64,000 bases of DNA, from the NCBI RefSeq assembly GCF_023702065.1, contig NZ_QFDM01000003.1, forward strand, positions 434,001 to 498,000, given 5' to 3'. The notes beneath the pieces were generated by a model. That model was given only the letters and a program-made list of their open reading frames with translations, had not been told where the DNA came from and ran no database searches. The DNA is from Methanoculleus oceani (lineage in GTDB: Archaea; Halobacteriota; Methanomicrobia; Methanomicrobiales; Methanoculleaceae). The position numbers were made by a program, and so were the translations under genes. Below are positions 34,902 through 44,785 of the stretch, one piece after another (the first letter of the stretch is position 1; each line of letters begins with the position of its first letter).

Positions 34902-35837
34902 TTATCGACCGCCATCCCCAAACCAGGTCACCGTCTCGCGGAGCCCCGCTTCAAGCGTGCAACGGGGAGAAAAACCGAAGGCTTCATGGGCCCGGGATAT
35001 GTCGGCGAGCGAGTCACGCACATCTCCCGACCGCGGCGGTTCGTATACCGGCCGGCGGTGTATGCCGGTGATCTCCGAGAGAGTCGCGGCAAGTTCGTTG
35101 AGGCTGATCCGGCGGCCCCCGGCGATGTTGAAGACACCGGAGGCGTCGCCCCCCATCGCCTGAACGTTCGCCCGGACGACATCCTCAACGAAGATGAAGT
35201 CCCGGGTCTGCTCCCCGTCGCCGTAGACGATCGGCGGCTTCCCATCGAGCAGACGGGTGACGAACTTCGGGATCACCGCCGCATACTCGGAGTTCGGGTC
35301 CTGCCGGGGGCCGAAGACGTTGAAGTAGCGCAAGAATACCGTCCGGATGCCGTAGAGGTCGGAGAAGACCTTCCCGTAGTATTCACCCGCAAGTTTTGAG
35401 ACCGCATAGGGGGAGAGCGGTCTCGGCGCCATCGCCTCGCGTTTGGGGAAGACCGGGTCGTCGCCGTAGATCGCCGAGGAGGAAGCCGCCACGACCGCCG
35501 GAACGCCGCACTCCTTTGCGGCCGATAGAACGTTTAAGGTCCCGGTCACGTTCACCTCGTTCGTCTCCAGGGGGTTTGCCACGGAACGGGGAACAGAGGC
35601 GACGGCCGCCTGGTGGAAGATGCCGTCCGCCCCGGCACAGGCGTCGACGAGCAGGGCGAGGTCGGTGACGCTCCCCTCGATGAATGTCACCCGGTGATGG
35701 GCGGAAAGGTGCTCGATATTCTCGTGCCGCCCGGTGGAGACATCGTCGATGATCACGACTTCGTGGCCGTCGCGTGCCAGCCGCTCTGCGAGGTTGGAGC
35801 CGATGAACCCCGCCCCGCCCGTGACGATGTAACGCAT
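34902..35837 (-). CDS. NAD-dependent nucleotide-sugar epimerase (UDP-glucose 4-epimerase family)
   Basis: Extended short-chain dehydrogenase acting on a nucleotide sugar; 311 residues. The NAD loop GGAGFIGSNLAERL is at the N-terminus, followed by the catalytic SSSAIYG and YAVSK (Tyr and Lys). The C-terminal region has the family segments FNVFGPRQDPNSEYAAVIPKF, YGDGEQTRDFIFVEDVV and GDVRDSLADISRA. Exact substrate (Glc, GlcNAc or GalNAc) is not decided by the sequence. Supplies sugars for surface glycosylation together with manC and glmM nearby. Confidence 0.88.
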   Translation of the reverse strand: MRYIVTGGAGFIGSNLAERLARDGHEVVIIDDVSTGRHENIEHLSAHHRVTFIEGSVTDLALLVDACAGADGIFHQAAVASVPRSVANPLETNEVNVTGTLNVLSAAKECGVPAVVAASSSAIYGDDPVFPKREAMAPRPLSPYAVSKLAGEYYGKVFSDLYGIRTVFLRYFNVFGPRQDPNSEYAAVIPKFVTRLLDGKPPIVYGDGEQTRDFIFVEDVVRANVQAMGGDASGVFNIAGGRRISLNELAATLSEITGIHRRPVYEPPRSGDVRDSLADISRAHEAFGFSPRCTLEAGLRETVTWFGDGGR

Positions 35838-36099
35838 ATGGATTGATAGGCACTCCAGTGATTTGAGCGTTGCCGGAAGGGGCCCGGGACAGGCCAGGAT
35901 AGAGGTCCCGGGAATGCCACGCACGGCCGGTCAAACACCGTAGTATGGCCGGAGCAGGCCGCAGCATAGGATAACGCCCGGGCACTGGAAAAGTCCCGCC
36001 GCCGGTTCCTGAGCAAAGTCCGGCACCGCCCGGAGGACAGGGAGGGTGGGGCCCGGAAGTCCTCCGCCAGCCCACGCCGATATAGCGTCATGCAGTTTA

Positions 36100-37044
36100 T
36101 CAAGCATCGTCCGACCGGCCCGATCGCTCCCCCCCGTTCCCGTTTGAGAGCGGGAAATACTGCTGATAGACGCGTTTGCGCTCATCGATGTCGGTATGGA
36201 GGTAGATCTCGGTCGTCTTGATAGAGGAGTGCCCCAGGTTCTCCTGCACGACGCGGAGGTTCTTCGACCGGCGATAGAGCTCGCTCGCGTAAGAATGCCG
36301 GATTTTATGCGGCGTAATCCCGGCGGGAGCGTATTGCCTGAAGAGATGCTGGACGGTTCGCGGGGAGAGATGGTTGCCCTGCTGGCCCAAAAAGAGCGGA
36401 CCCTCGATAGTATTGCCGATGAACCGGTTAATCTCTTCGAGCGTCTCTTCGTCGACGAAAACCGTCCGGATCTTGTCCCCTTTTCCCTTCACCCGTATCG
36501 TCTGCTCCTCGAAATCGATATCTTCGACGTTCATCGCGCAGAGTTCCGAAACACGGACGCCCGTGGCGTAAATGAGGCGAACAATCAGCCGGTCCCGCTC
36601 GTTCTCGATGGTATTGATCAGGCGGGTCACCTGGCTGTGTTTGAGATATTTCAGTTCCTGATTCTTGATCCGGGGCCGCTCCACCCCGGGCATCGGGTCG
36701 GCGACCACGATCCCCTGCACGTAGAGATACCGGTAAAACGAGGAGAGCGTCGAGATCATCCGGTGGAGGGTCTTGGGCTTGTAGTCCTGCTTCTCCGCAA
36801 GACAGGAGAAGAAATCGGTGACGAGGGCCGCAGAGACATTCACGTCCGCATCCAGAGGAGCATTCTCGAGTGCGGCCTCGTCGAACGAAACCCCTCCGGG
36901 ATCCGAATGCTGCCGGAGCCAGGCGTACCGGGCGAAACGCCGGATGGTCTGCAGGTATTTTTCGATCGTCCGGGGCGAGTAGTTCCGCATCCGGAGGTAA
37001 CTGCTGAAGCGTTCCAGCCATTCCGAGAAGGAAGCGTTTTCCAT
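36100..37044 (-). CDS. xerA: Tyrosine recombinase (XerA-like)
   Basis: 314-residue site-specific recombinase. N-terminal core-binding (SAM-like) domain (SEWLERFSSYLRMRNYSPRTIEKY) and catalytic domain with the full set R164 (GVRVSEL), K186, H246-x-x-R249 (HKIRHSYAS), H272 (LGHSS) and nucleophile Y281 (IYLHT). Archaeal XerA resolves chromosome dimers at dif, but integrated elements use similar enzymes; no element borders are visible here, so a housekeeping role is more likely. An in-frame ATG lies at 37071 upstream. Confidence 0.85.
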   Translation of the reverse strand: MENASFSEWLERFSSYLRMRNYSPRTIEKYLQTIRRFARYAWLRQHSDPGGVSFDEAALENAPLDADVNVSAALVTDFFSCLAEKQDYKPKTLHRMISTLSSFYRYLYVQGIVVADPMPGVERPRIKNQELKYLKHSQVTRLINTIENERDRLIVRLIYATGVRVSELCAMNVEDIDFEEQTIRVKGKGDKIRTVFVDEETLEEINRFIGNTIEGPLFLGQQGNHLSPRTVQHLFRQYAPAGITPHKIRHSYASELYRRSKNLRVVQENLGHSSIKTTEIYLHTDIDERKRVYQQYFPLSNGNGGERSGRSDDA

Positions 37045-38293
37045 CGTATAAAGAATAGAATAACGGAGCATATCAAAATTGCGGTAAATGCCTATTCCCC
37101 GCAATGAGTTGCACCCCGGGGAAACCCGTGCCGGGCCCGGCCAGAGCCGCAGGCCACGGTCGGCATGCACCCGCATCGAAAGGCCCGCTGCGGAAGGGAG
37201 GCTTACCCCCGGCCCCGGGAGCCCGCCGGGGGCCCGATACCGCAGGTATGAGCCCGATCCCCCGAACAGAAACCGGAGATCGACCTTGCCGGAACCGTGC
37301 CGTGGCGGCAGGCGGCCCCGGTTCCCGGCGCACACCCCCGGCGCAGATATCGCCGGAAGTGTGCCCGGAAAACGTAGAAAGGCCGGTATAACCCCGGACT
37401 CCAAAAAAGGATATTGCGGTGATGCATGGAGTGTCGGAGTTAGGAGGTATGGGGCTGCCGTCCCGGGTGGACGGGAGGGGGGCAAACCCTGTCGAATACG
37501 TTCTCTTCCGGATATATGAACCCCTTACCGCGCGGGGGGAAAGTGAACGCTCCAGGGACAGCACCGGTGCCACGTGGCCTGCATCCCCCGCCCACATATA
37601 AATGACCCTCACAGAAGGGCACAGGCGCCCGATCGCCCCCGCCGGCAACCATCACCACAGACGGCGGCGCGATCCGGGCTCAAAACCGCGATATGAAGGC
37701 CCCAAATCTCGACCCACCCATTCGACAGAGCGTCACGCCCCAACGGATGCCGGAACCCGTACCCCCGTAGAAGTGCTTCACACAGGATTACGCGAGACAT
37801 TTCGACGATGCGTTCTCGCCCGCCAACACTCACGCGGACTTTGCGGCCCCCCCTCACGCTACCCCGCACTTCGCGCCTTCGCGTGAAACTGCGGCATTAT
37901 GAGCGGCTCTGGGAGATCCGGTGCTGTAAAACCTCTTCAGCCGCTTCAATCCAGCAACAGGGAGGGCGCCAGCCCATGGGGGAGGCCAGGCCGTGACGCC
38001 CGCTCCGCGTGCACCACCCGCGAAAGAGCGCCCCCACATGGCCAGATCCCTGCACAATACGCCCCGATCATGACATCGCCCGATCCGGGTGCCCGGATAA
38101 CCGCCCCGGACCCGGGACCAAAGAGGCAGGCATAAACCATATGCTGCTATATGTTCAGTGAGGGACGATCGTGACACCTGCGGGCAGTCGTTCTCCGGAG
38201 CGTCGTCCCCAAAATCGCCATCCAGGACGCCCGGGGCACCGTCGTTCGATCACCCCTATTGAAATATCAAAACCAACAAGAGGGATAGGTAAA
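37045..38293. other. 1.25-kb region without a recognisable gene
   Basis: Longest gene-free stretch of the window. Open frames exist on both strands, but their translations are rich in Arg/Pro/Gly and resemble no family. There are three TATA-like sites on the plus strand: CGGATATATGAA (about 37510), ACATATAAATGA (about 37593) and CCATATGCTGCTATATG (about 38138). These could drive non-coding RNAs or the DUF5806 gene. No CRISPR, tRNA or rRNA is visible. Confidence 0.5.
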
Positions 38294-38887
38294 ATGGAAG
38301 AGCCTGACAGCATCAAAGACCCGAACAAGTACCAGAAATTCAAGAAGGTGGATGGCGCCACCTACCAGCGGGTCAACCAGTTCCTGCGCAAGCACACCCA
38401 CATCACCGCCCGCGAGTGGGCGATCGCACGCCTCTGCGCAGACTTCAAGACCACCAGCGGCTCGGAGATGACGTTTATCGGTGAAAATCTCCCCGAACTC
38501 TGTCCGTTCATGGTCGATTCGTATACCCCGCAGGCGGTCAACCAGGCGAGGAGCTCCTTCAAGAAGAAGGTGAAGAAGGCAGGAGCCACGTTCTTCTACG
38601 GGGCCATGTGCGGATTTTTCACCGCAGAAGAACTCGACGAGATCCTCTTCGAGGCAAGCGAGGTTGCCCGGTTCCTGCTGGAGGTGGAAGGGACGAGCCT
38701 GAACCTCGACGAGGAGATCGACGTCGAGGACCGGATAACCGAGGTGATGCGGGGCGTCGCCGAGGCGGCGTCGGTCATCTTAAAGTCAAGGCCCGGCCAG
38801 GAAGAGGGAAGCCGGGGAGTACAGGATCAGGACGAAGGAAGCCAGCAAGTGCAGAGCCAGGAAGAAGGAGAGGACACGGAGATATGA
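38294..38887 (+). CDS. DUF5806-like archaeal protein
   Basis: 197 residues of a soluble, mainly helical protein resembling DUF5806, found in halophilic and methanogenic archaea; function unknown. It starts with a charged segment (DPNKYQKFKKVDGATYQRVNQFL) and has a helical core (ITAREWAIARLCADFKT). The last 40 residues (from about 158) are a Gln/Glu/Ser-rich disordered tail, where the DNA shows short GAAG-type repetition. ATG at 38294 with a purine-rich GGATAGG upstream. Coupled to the MobB-MoaE gene by ATGA overlap. Confidence 0.72.
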   Translation: MEEPDSIKDPNKYQKFKKVDGATYQRVNQFLRKHTHITAREWAIARLCADFKTTSGSEMTFIGENLPELCPFMVDSYTPQAVNQARSSFKKKVKKAGATFFYGAMCGFFTAEELDEILFEASEVARFLLEVEGTSLNLDEEIDVEDRITEVMRGVAEAASVILKSRPGQEEGSRGVQDQDEGSQQVQSQEEGEDTEI

Positions 38888-39639
38888 AGATCATACAGGT
38901 TGTCGGCCGCTCGAACACCGGAAAGACCACATTCATAAAGAGCCTGATCGGGGCGCTTTCCGCACACGGAACCGTCGGAGCGATCAAGCATGTGGGCCAC
39001 CATGGCTTTTCGCTCGAGCCCGGAAAAGACACCACCGTATACTATGAATCGCATGCTGCTATATCCGGCGGCGTCGATGCAGAGAAGTCGGTCATCATCA
39101 GGCGCGAGAACGACCTCGACTCCACCCTGGAGATCCTCTGCAACGCCGGGGTCGAATACGCCATACTCGAGGGGTTCAAGTCCCGGCCGTTCCCGAGGGT
39201 CGTGATAGGCGACCTTCCAAGCGAGAACGTCGTGCTCCGGAACCCCACCGTCGACGACGTGATCACCGCACTTCCGAAGTTCGAGGATTACTATACCGTC
39301 GAGGGACTGGTCAGGGAGCTCCGGCGCGAGTGCGATGTATCGCATGCCGGGGCCGTCCTCACGTTCAACGGGCTCGTCAGGGAGTGGACCGGCACCGAGC
39401 GGACAGAATACCTGGAGTTCGACGAGAGCGTCGATGCCGTGACGGAGAGTATCCTGCAGGAGGTGAAAGCAGTCCCGGGGATCATCGGCGCACGATTCCA
39501 CCACCGGAAAGGACGGCTCCATGCCGGAGAAGATATAACCTATCTTGCTATACTTGCAGAGCACAGACAGGAGGCGTTCGCCGCCGCCGGCAGTGCAATC
39601 GATAGGCTCAAACGGGAACTACACGACGCGGAGAAGTGA
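38884..39639 (+). CDS. MobB-MoaE fusion (molybdopterin biosynthesis)
   Basis: 251 residues. N-terminal domain about 1-125: P-loop GTPase-like MobB (VVGRSNTGKTT, GAIKHVGHHGF), an adaptor in guanine-dinucleotide attachment. C-terminal domain about 130-251: MoaE-like (HAGAVLTFNGLVREWTG, HHRKGRLHAGEDITYLAILAEHR, AFAAAGSAIDRLKRELHD), the catalytic subunit of molybdopterin synthase. The terminal MoaE segment is shortened: one catalytic lysine (RLK) is present but the usual PxWK lysine motif is not. The MoaE half may therefore be altered in activity. Operon with DUF5806 and glmM. Confidence 0.8.
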   Translation: MKIIQVVGRSNTGKTTFIKSLIGALSAHGTVGAIKHVGHHGFSLEPGKDTTVYYESHAAISGGVDAEKSVIIRRENDLDSTLEILCNAGVEYAILEGFKSRPFPRVVIGDLPSENVVLRNPTVDDVITALPKFEDYYTVEGLVRELRRECDVSHAGAVLTFNGLVREWTGTERTEYLEFDESVDAVTESILQEVKAVPGIIGARFHHRKGRLHAGEDITYLAILAEHRQEAFAAAGSAIDRLKRELHDAEK

Positions 39640-39645
39640 CATAAG

Positions 39646-41004
39646 ATGCGAAACGGAAAACAGATGTTCGGAACGAACGGCGTGCGGGGCGTGATCGGAG
39701 AGATGATGACGCCTGCCCTCGTCCTCAAGATCGGCGCCGCGCTCGGATCGATGAGGAAGGGCACCATCGCGGTCGGCAGGGACACACGGACGTCCGGCGA
39801 AGCCCTGGCCCACGCCCTCAAAGCCGGGCTCCTGATGACCGGGTGCGACGTGGTGGACATGGGCATCCTCCCCACGCCGGCCCTGCAGTATATCATAAAG
39901 ACCAACCGGTTCGACGGCGGCGCGATGATCACCGCGTCCCACAACCCGCCCGAGTACAACGGCGTGAAGATCATCGAGGCCGACGGCACCGAGATGTCCG
40001 ACGACGAGATCATCCGGCTCGAAGACCGGTTCTTTACGGAGGAATTCGACGTGGCTCCCTGGGACGGTGTCGGCACGGAGGCCGCCGCACCCGACCGGAT
40101 CGAGGAGTATATCCAGGCGGTCGTAGGGCACTTCCCGGCAGGCATCGGCGAGGGCATGACCGTCGTCGTCGACCCCGGTTCCGGCCCCGCGGCGCTCACC
40201 ACCCCGAGCATCCTCTCGAGGATGGGATGCCGGGTCCATACCATCAACGCCCGGCTCGACGGCACGTTCCCGGGCCGGATGCCCGAGCCGACCCCCGAAG
40301 GGCTGCAGCCCCTCTCGGAGATGGTCATCGCCACGGGCGCCGATTTCGGGGTGGCGCATGACGGCGATGCCGACCGGGCGGTCTTCGTCGATACCAAAGG
40401 ACGCTATATAGAAGAGAACTATGAGTTCGGTCTGGTCGAGGACTATGTCTGCGCTAGAAACAGCGACGGGCTCGTCGTCACCCCGGTCGCCACCTCCCGG
40501 CTGATCCGGGATATCGCGGAGAAGCACGGATGCACCGTCGACTATACCCCCGTAGGGAGCATCTATGTCGCAAGGAGAATGATCGAACTGATTGACGAGG
40601 GAGAGAAGGTCTCGTTCGGGGGCGAAGGGAACGGCGGCCTGATCTATCCCGACCACCAGTTCTGCCGGGACGGGGGCATGACGGCCGCCATGATGGTGGC
40701 GGTTCTCGCAAGTCATAACGGCAGAAAGCTCTCGGATATCCTCGACGAACTTCCTGCATACCACCTGGTCAAGGAGAAGCACCATACCGCCGACCCGGCC
40801 GCACTGGTCCGTGCCGTCGAAGAGGCGTTCGCGGGAGAGACGATCGAGAAGATCGACGGCATCAAGATCGTCAGGGACAATGCCTGGGCACTTGTGCGGG
40901 CATCGGGCACGGAACCGATGATCAGGATCATGATAGAGGCAGAGGACCCGGCCGTCGCTGATGCCATGTATCAGGAGATTATGCGGGTGGTCAGGCAGGT
41001 ATGA
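39646..41004 (+). CDS. glmM: Phosphoglucosamine mutase
   Basis: Alpha-D-phosphohexomutase; 452 residues. Active-site phosphoserine S98 in TASHNPPEYNG, metal loop DGDADR, sugar-binding GEGNGG, and phosphate-binding RASGTEPMIRIMIEAED. Substrate could be glucosamine-6-P or mannose-6-P; GlmM is preferred because of GTNGVRG at the start, but phosphomannomutase is possible and would fit manC. Start ATG 39646 (ATG 39664 also possible). Confidence 0.88.
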   Translation: MRNGKQMFGTNGVRGVIGEMMTPALVLKIGAALGSMRKGTIAVGRDTRTSGEALAHALKAGLLMTGCDVVDMGILPTPALQYIIKTNRFDGGAMITASHNPPEYNGVKIIEADGTEMSDDEIIRLEDRFFTEEFDVAPWDGVGTEAAAPDRIEEYIQAVVGHFPAGIGEGMTVVVDPGSGPAALTTPSILSRMGCRVHTINARLDGTFPGRMPEPTPEGLQPLSEMVIATGADFGVAHDGDADRAVFVDTKGRYIEENYEFGLVEDYVCARNSDGLVVTPVATSRLIRDIAEKHGCTVDYTPVGSIYVARRMIELIDEGEKVSFGGEGNGGLIYPDHQFCRDGGMTAAMMVAVLASHNGRKLSDILDELPAYHLVKEKHHTADPAALVRAVEEAFAGETIEKIDGIKIVRDNAWALVRASGTEPMIRIMIEAEDPAVADAMYQEIMRVVRQV

Positions 41005-41160
41005 GCACCTCACCTGCCTGATTCTCTAAGTGAGATCGACCCCCCATGAAGCATTCCATCCTGAGTGCTGCAAGAGACTCCTACCATCTACCATATCCTC
41101 AATATTTTCGAGGAACTCTCTGAATCCCACTGAAAAACATTCTTGTAAGAGGGGGGCAAT

Positions 41161-41169
41161 CTATATATC
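41161..41169 (+). promoter_or_regulatory. TATA box of the 1188-residue protein gene
   Basis: CTATATATC, 50 bases before the ATG at 41219; GGGAGGG about 11 bases before the ATG is the likely ribosome binding site. Confidence 0.55.
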
Positions 41170-41218
41170 TGATAATGGATATGCATGATGCAGTACCCAC
41201 GGGAGGGCGCTGATCAAA

Positions 41219-44200
41219 ATGGATGGAAAACTACAGATGAAACAGAAGATTAACTCCGCTATCTCTTCTGGCGATCTGCGTGAGCTTGAAAAGGTAGTTT
41301 CGGACATATCGGAGACGCAGACAAGGAAGGAGAAGAAATCACTCTACGAGCAGATGAATGCCGCCCTGGTCGAAGCGGCGTTCGAAGAAGGCCAGCCCGA
41401 ACTCTTAAGCCAGCTCGTCGAACCGACCAGAGAAGAGATATTCGCCCTCTCCAGGCGTGCCGCCGCGCTCTATAGCGAGAGCAAGGACGAAACATGGTTC
41501 TCCGCAATATTTTCCCTGGTGGACAAACTCGACCGTAAGAGCCACCAGTCCGATATCCTTGCCGGGATCTCCCGCGATCTGGTCCAGGCAGGGGTCGATA
41601 CCGGGGACATCCACTATATCGAGAGAGGAGGAGAAGCCTTCGATAAGATCAGCATCCGTAAATACCGCTCAGCAATCCTCTCCGAGATCATCCCGCTCTT
41701 CATCCTGTACGGGCAGAAACACCACAACGTCGATATCATGCAGTATGCTCTCCAGATGCTCCCCGAGATCGGCGACATATCAAGACAGTCCCAACTCCAT
41801 GCCGACGTGGCCCGGGCGATCGCCGGTTCCGGCATCGAATCCGGCGACATCAATCTTGTGATCAGCGGGCTTTCGAGTGCTACCGAGATCAACCAGAAGA
41901 TCCGGCGCACCAACTCGATCGCCGATATTGTGGATGCCGCCTGGAAATCCTCGTTGAAGAAGGAGATTTCCGACGTCGAACATATCATAGACTCTCTCCC
42001 GGATATTCCCGAAGAACGGCTCACCGAAGTCCTCGCGATCCTGACCGAGCAACTCCTCGACCGCCAGCGGGACAAGAAACAGATATACACCAAACTGCTC
42101 CGGATCGATGACGAAAAGGCATGGGCGGGCCAGACCATCGTCCTTGAACTCCTGAAGAAGGCAGAACGGAGCGGCGAACGCTGGTTCCTCGAGAAGGCGT
42201 TCGAGTTCAATGCTCGGGGCACAGGCGAGACCCAGCTCCCGATGGAGGAGATCGTCCTCTCCGGGATTGCGGTCGTCGAGAAGAGCGGCAACCCGACCAT
42301 CCTCCTCGACATTACGCCGCTGATCGACGAGTCCTGCGACGCCGCGAAGGCGGCCCAGCTCTACCGGCAGATCACCGACGCACTCTCCCGGATGGGCGAC
42401 TTCTACCACGCGATCGAGGTCATGAAGAAAGCCAGCTCCAGCACACAGAGGATCAACGCCCAATTTTTCGACACCAGTGTCCGCCTGATCAAGGAGGGTG
42501 TCCGGCGCGACGAGATCAGGCTCGTCCGCGAGAACATCCTCGCCACACTGGATATCGATATTGCCGACTCGCTGGTACACCAGGCGGTGACCGACTTCTG
42601 CAAGGAGTACGACTTTGACGAAGTCATCAGGCACATACCGGCCATAAAGGAACTCGCGGGATCGCACCGCGCACAGGACCACCTGCTCCTTGAGTGCAAC
42701 ACCATCCTGATCGAGCGGGGGTTCGTCCTTCAGAAAGACCCGTCGGCCCTCGTAGACCTGGTGGGCCAGATCGGAGAACAGGCCCTGCGCGAGCAGGCAA
42801 TCTCGACCATCGCCGTCGAGATGGCACGGATCGGCGTCGCCCGAAAAGACCGGGATCTCCTCCGGCATGCGACCGGGCTCACCTGCGAGATCATGGATCA
42901 GCAGGCACGAGCCGAGGCCATGGGCGGCATCGTGGATCAGGCGGCCGTGCTCGCCGTCGAGGACGGCGACCTCGACCTGCTCCACGGGATGCGGGTCCTC
43001 TCCACGTCCCTGCTGGAGCGGGACTACTGCCTCTTTGCGATGGGGAAGGTCATCCATGGCCTGATCATGTACGGGATCGAGCAGCTCTCGCTCCAGGCGC
43101 TGGATGAAGCAGCCCAGATCCTCTCCCAGATCAGCGACCCGTCCCTGCAGCGGCAGCTGGCCGACCCCCTCATCGAGGGGTACGTCCGCGTCGGGAGCCT
43201 GCAGGCGGCAGACCAGCTCTCGCGGGGGATGGGGCGGATCTTCGACGGTATGATGGAGCCGTTCGAGATCGCGCTGACCCTCCTCCATACCAGCACCCCG
43301 CGCGAAGAGATCTCGATCAAGATAGCAAGCTACGTCGACATCATGCTCGAGTACACGCAGGTCTACAGGAGCCCTATCTTTGCAGTCCCCATGACGCTCT
43401 TCTCCCTGGAGATCGAAGGGGATTACGAACGGACCGCCATGATCCAGAGGATCCTCACCTTCTTCACCAGCTACACGAAGGAGTTCGACTCGGCCGATCC
43501 CTATGAGGTGACGGCTTACCTGCTCGAGGGGATCGAAGGAGGAGCAGCAGCACCGCCGGTCCTCGAGTTGATGTACCGCCTCTTCGAGCACACGGGCGAC
43601 GTCTATGCGCGGTACTCCGGGATGTACCGGATCGTGAGCGCCTACTCGGTCCTCGGCAACGAAGAGCGGGCCGAGACGATCATCCGGAGGCTCCATGAGA
43701 CCATCGGCACCATCTCCGAACCGTCCATCCGTGCAATCATGCTCTCCGACCTCGCCGGACTCATGGCCGGGATCGACCACAACGCAGCCAGAGGCTACCT
43801 TTCCGAGGCGCAGGGGACGCTTGAGTTCGTGGGGCAGGAACGTGAAGCATTCGTCAGGAAGAACCTGATCTACGCCGCAAGAAGCCTCAGCGCCGTAAAC
43901 AGGCAGGACAAAGACGTCGACTGGGCGATGGAGCAGGTCGGCAGGATCGAGGATCCGGTCGAGTACGTGGATGCCCTGGCAGCGGTCTTCGACATGGTCA
44001 ACGAGCCTGCACAGAGAAAGGAGATCCTCTCGGCAATGTGCCATACCGTGGTGAGCATTCCTTCCCCCTACGTCCGGCTCTCGATGCTCTTTGACGTGGC
44101 GCAGTTCGCTGAGACCTACGGCGACGAAGAGGAGATCAACGAACTGCTGGACGGCATGGAGAGAACCGCCGGCTACATTCAGATCCCGTTCATCACCGCC

Positions 44201-44785
44201 ATGACCCAGCAGCGGATGGCCCGGATGCTCTTCTCGTTCTACCGGGCGAGCGGGAGACCGACCGCCCGGGAGCGCGCTGCCGATATCGTCTCGACCATCG
44301 ACGACGACAGGATCCGGTACAGCCTGACGGTCCAGCTCGAGCAGGCCATGCCCCAGTCATGGAAGAGCACGGTCTACGGCAGGATCCTCGACTGCCGGGA
44401 CAAGATCCGGAGCGGCGATTACACCACAAAGGACATGGTCACGCTTGACCGGGCGATACGGGCGGCACCCGACCGGGCAAAGCGGGCGACCTACTACACC
44501 GAACTCTACCTCATCTCCAGGAACGCAGGACAGTATGAAGTTGCGGACAGGATGCTGCTCTGTGCGCTCGAAGAAGCACGGATCATCAGGCCGCTCTCGC
44601 GGCGGGCTTTCGTGCTCGGCGATATGGCGTGCCGGATCTACGCAGAGCGCTACGAAGACCGCTCAAGGGAGATCCTCGACATGGCCGTGAGCGAAGCCCT
44701 CAACATCCGCGACGCGACGATCCGGGACGAAGTATACGACGAACTGGATATGTCCATGCGGATCATCCAGGAGCACTGGCTGTGA
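41219..44785 (+). CDS. Very large alpha-helical repeat (solenoid) protein, unknown function
   Basis: 1188 residues, soluble, almost entirely helical, without signal peptide or membrane segments. The sequence repeats loosely every 30-45 residues with hydrophobic helix pairs (for example SDILAGISRDLVQAGVDTGD, ATYYTELYLISRNAGQYEVADRML), like TPR/HEAT-type superhelices, but I do not recognise a named family. Acidic and glutamate-rich. No enzyme motif is visible. A second gene (acylphosphatase) overlaps it by 4 bases, so both are co-transcribed; an acyl-phosphate link is speculation. Codon use is normal. Candidate scaffold protein or repeat sensor. Confidence 0.8.
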   Translation: MDGKLQMKQKINSAISSGDLRELEKVVSDISETQTRKEKKSLYEQMNAALVEAAFEEGQPELLSQLVEPTREEIFALSRRAAALYSESKDETWFSAIFSLVDKLDRKSHQSDILAGISRDLVQAGVDTGDIHYIERGGEAFDKISIRKYRSAILSEIIPLFILYGQKHHNVDIMQYALQMLPEIGDISRQSQLHADVARAIAGSGIESGDINLVISGLSSATEINQKIRRTNSIADIVDAAWKSSLKKEISDVEHIIDSLPDIPEERLTEVLAILTEQLLDRQRDKKQIYTKLLRIDDEKAWAGQTIVLELLKKAERSGERWFLEKAFEFNARGTGETQLPMEEIVLSGIAVVEKSGNPTILLDITPLIDESCDAAKAAQLYRQITDALSRMGDFYHAIEVMKKASSSTQRINAQFFDTSVRLIKEGVRRDEIRLVRENILATLDIDIADSLVHQAVTDFCKEYDFDEVIRHIPAIKELAGSHRAQDHLLLECNTILIERGFVLQKDPSALVDLVGQIGEQALREQAISTIAVEMARIGVARKDRDLLRHATGLTCEIMDQQARAEAMGGIVDQAAVLAVEDGDLDLLHGMRVLSTSLLERDYCLFAMGKVIHGLIMYGIEQLSLQALDEAAQILSQISDPSLQRQLADPLIEGYVRVGSLQAADQLSRGMGRIFDGMMEPFEIALTLLHTSTPREEISIKIASYVDIMLEYTQVYRSPIFAVPMTLFSLEIEGDYERTAMIQRILTFFTSYTKEFDSADPYEVTAYLLEGIEGGAAAPPVLELMYRLFEHTGDVYARYSGMYRIVSAYSVLGNEERAETIIRRLHETIGTISEPSIRAIMLSDLAGLMAGIDHNAARGYLSEAQGTLEFVGQEREAFVRKNLIYAARSLSAVNRQDKDVDWAMEQVGRIEDPVEYVDALAAVFDMVNEPAQRKEILSAMCHTVVSIPSPYVRLSMLFDVAQFAETYGDEEEINELLDGMERTAGYIQIPFITAMTQQRMARMLFSFYRASGRPTARERAADIVSTIDDDRIRYSLTVQLEQAMPQSWKSTVYGRILDCRDKIRSGDYTTKDMVTLDRAIRAAPDRAKRATYYTELYLISRNAGQYEVADRMLLCALEEARIIRPLSRRAFVLGDMACRIYAERYEDRSREILDMAVSEALNIRDATIRDEVYDELDMSMRIIQEHWL

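Noticed and set aside
36100-37044. Integrative element around the tyrosine recombinase
   Set aside because: No attachment-site repeats, tRNA target or phage/plasmid genes adjacent; neighbours are housekeeping genes, so XerA is more likely.
37073-37648. 191-codon minus-strand open frame upstream of the recombinase
   Set aside because: Translation rich in Gly/Pro/Arg with no domain; weak start; probably non-coding.
41780-44044. 754-codon open frame antisense to the large solenoid gene
   Set aside because: Codon third positions mirror the plus-strand gene; translation is low-complexity (rich in Asp, Val, Arg) with no recognisable motif and no start signal.
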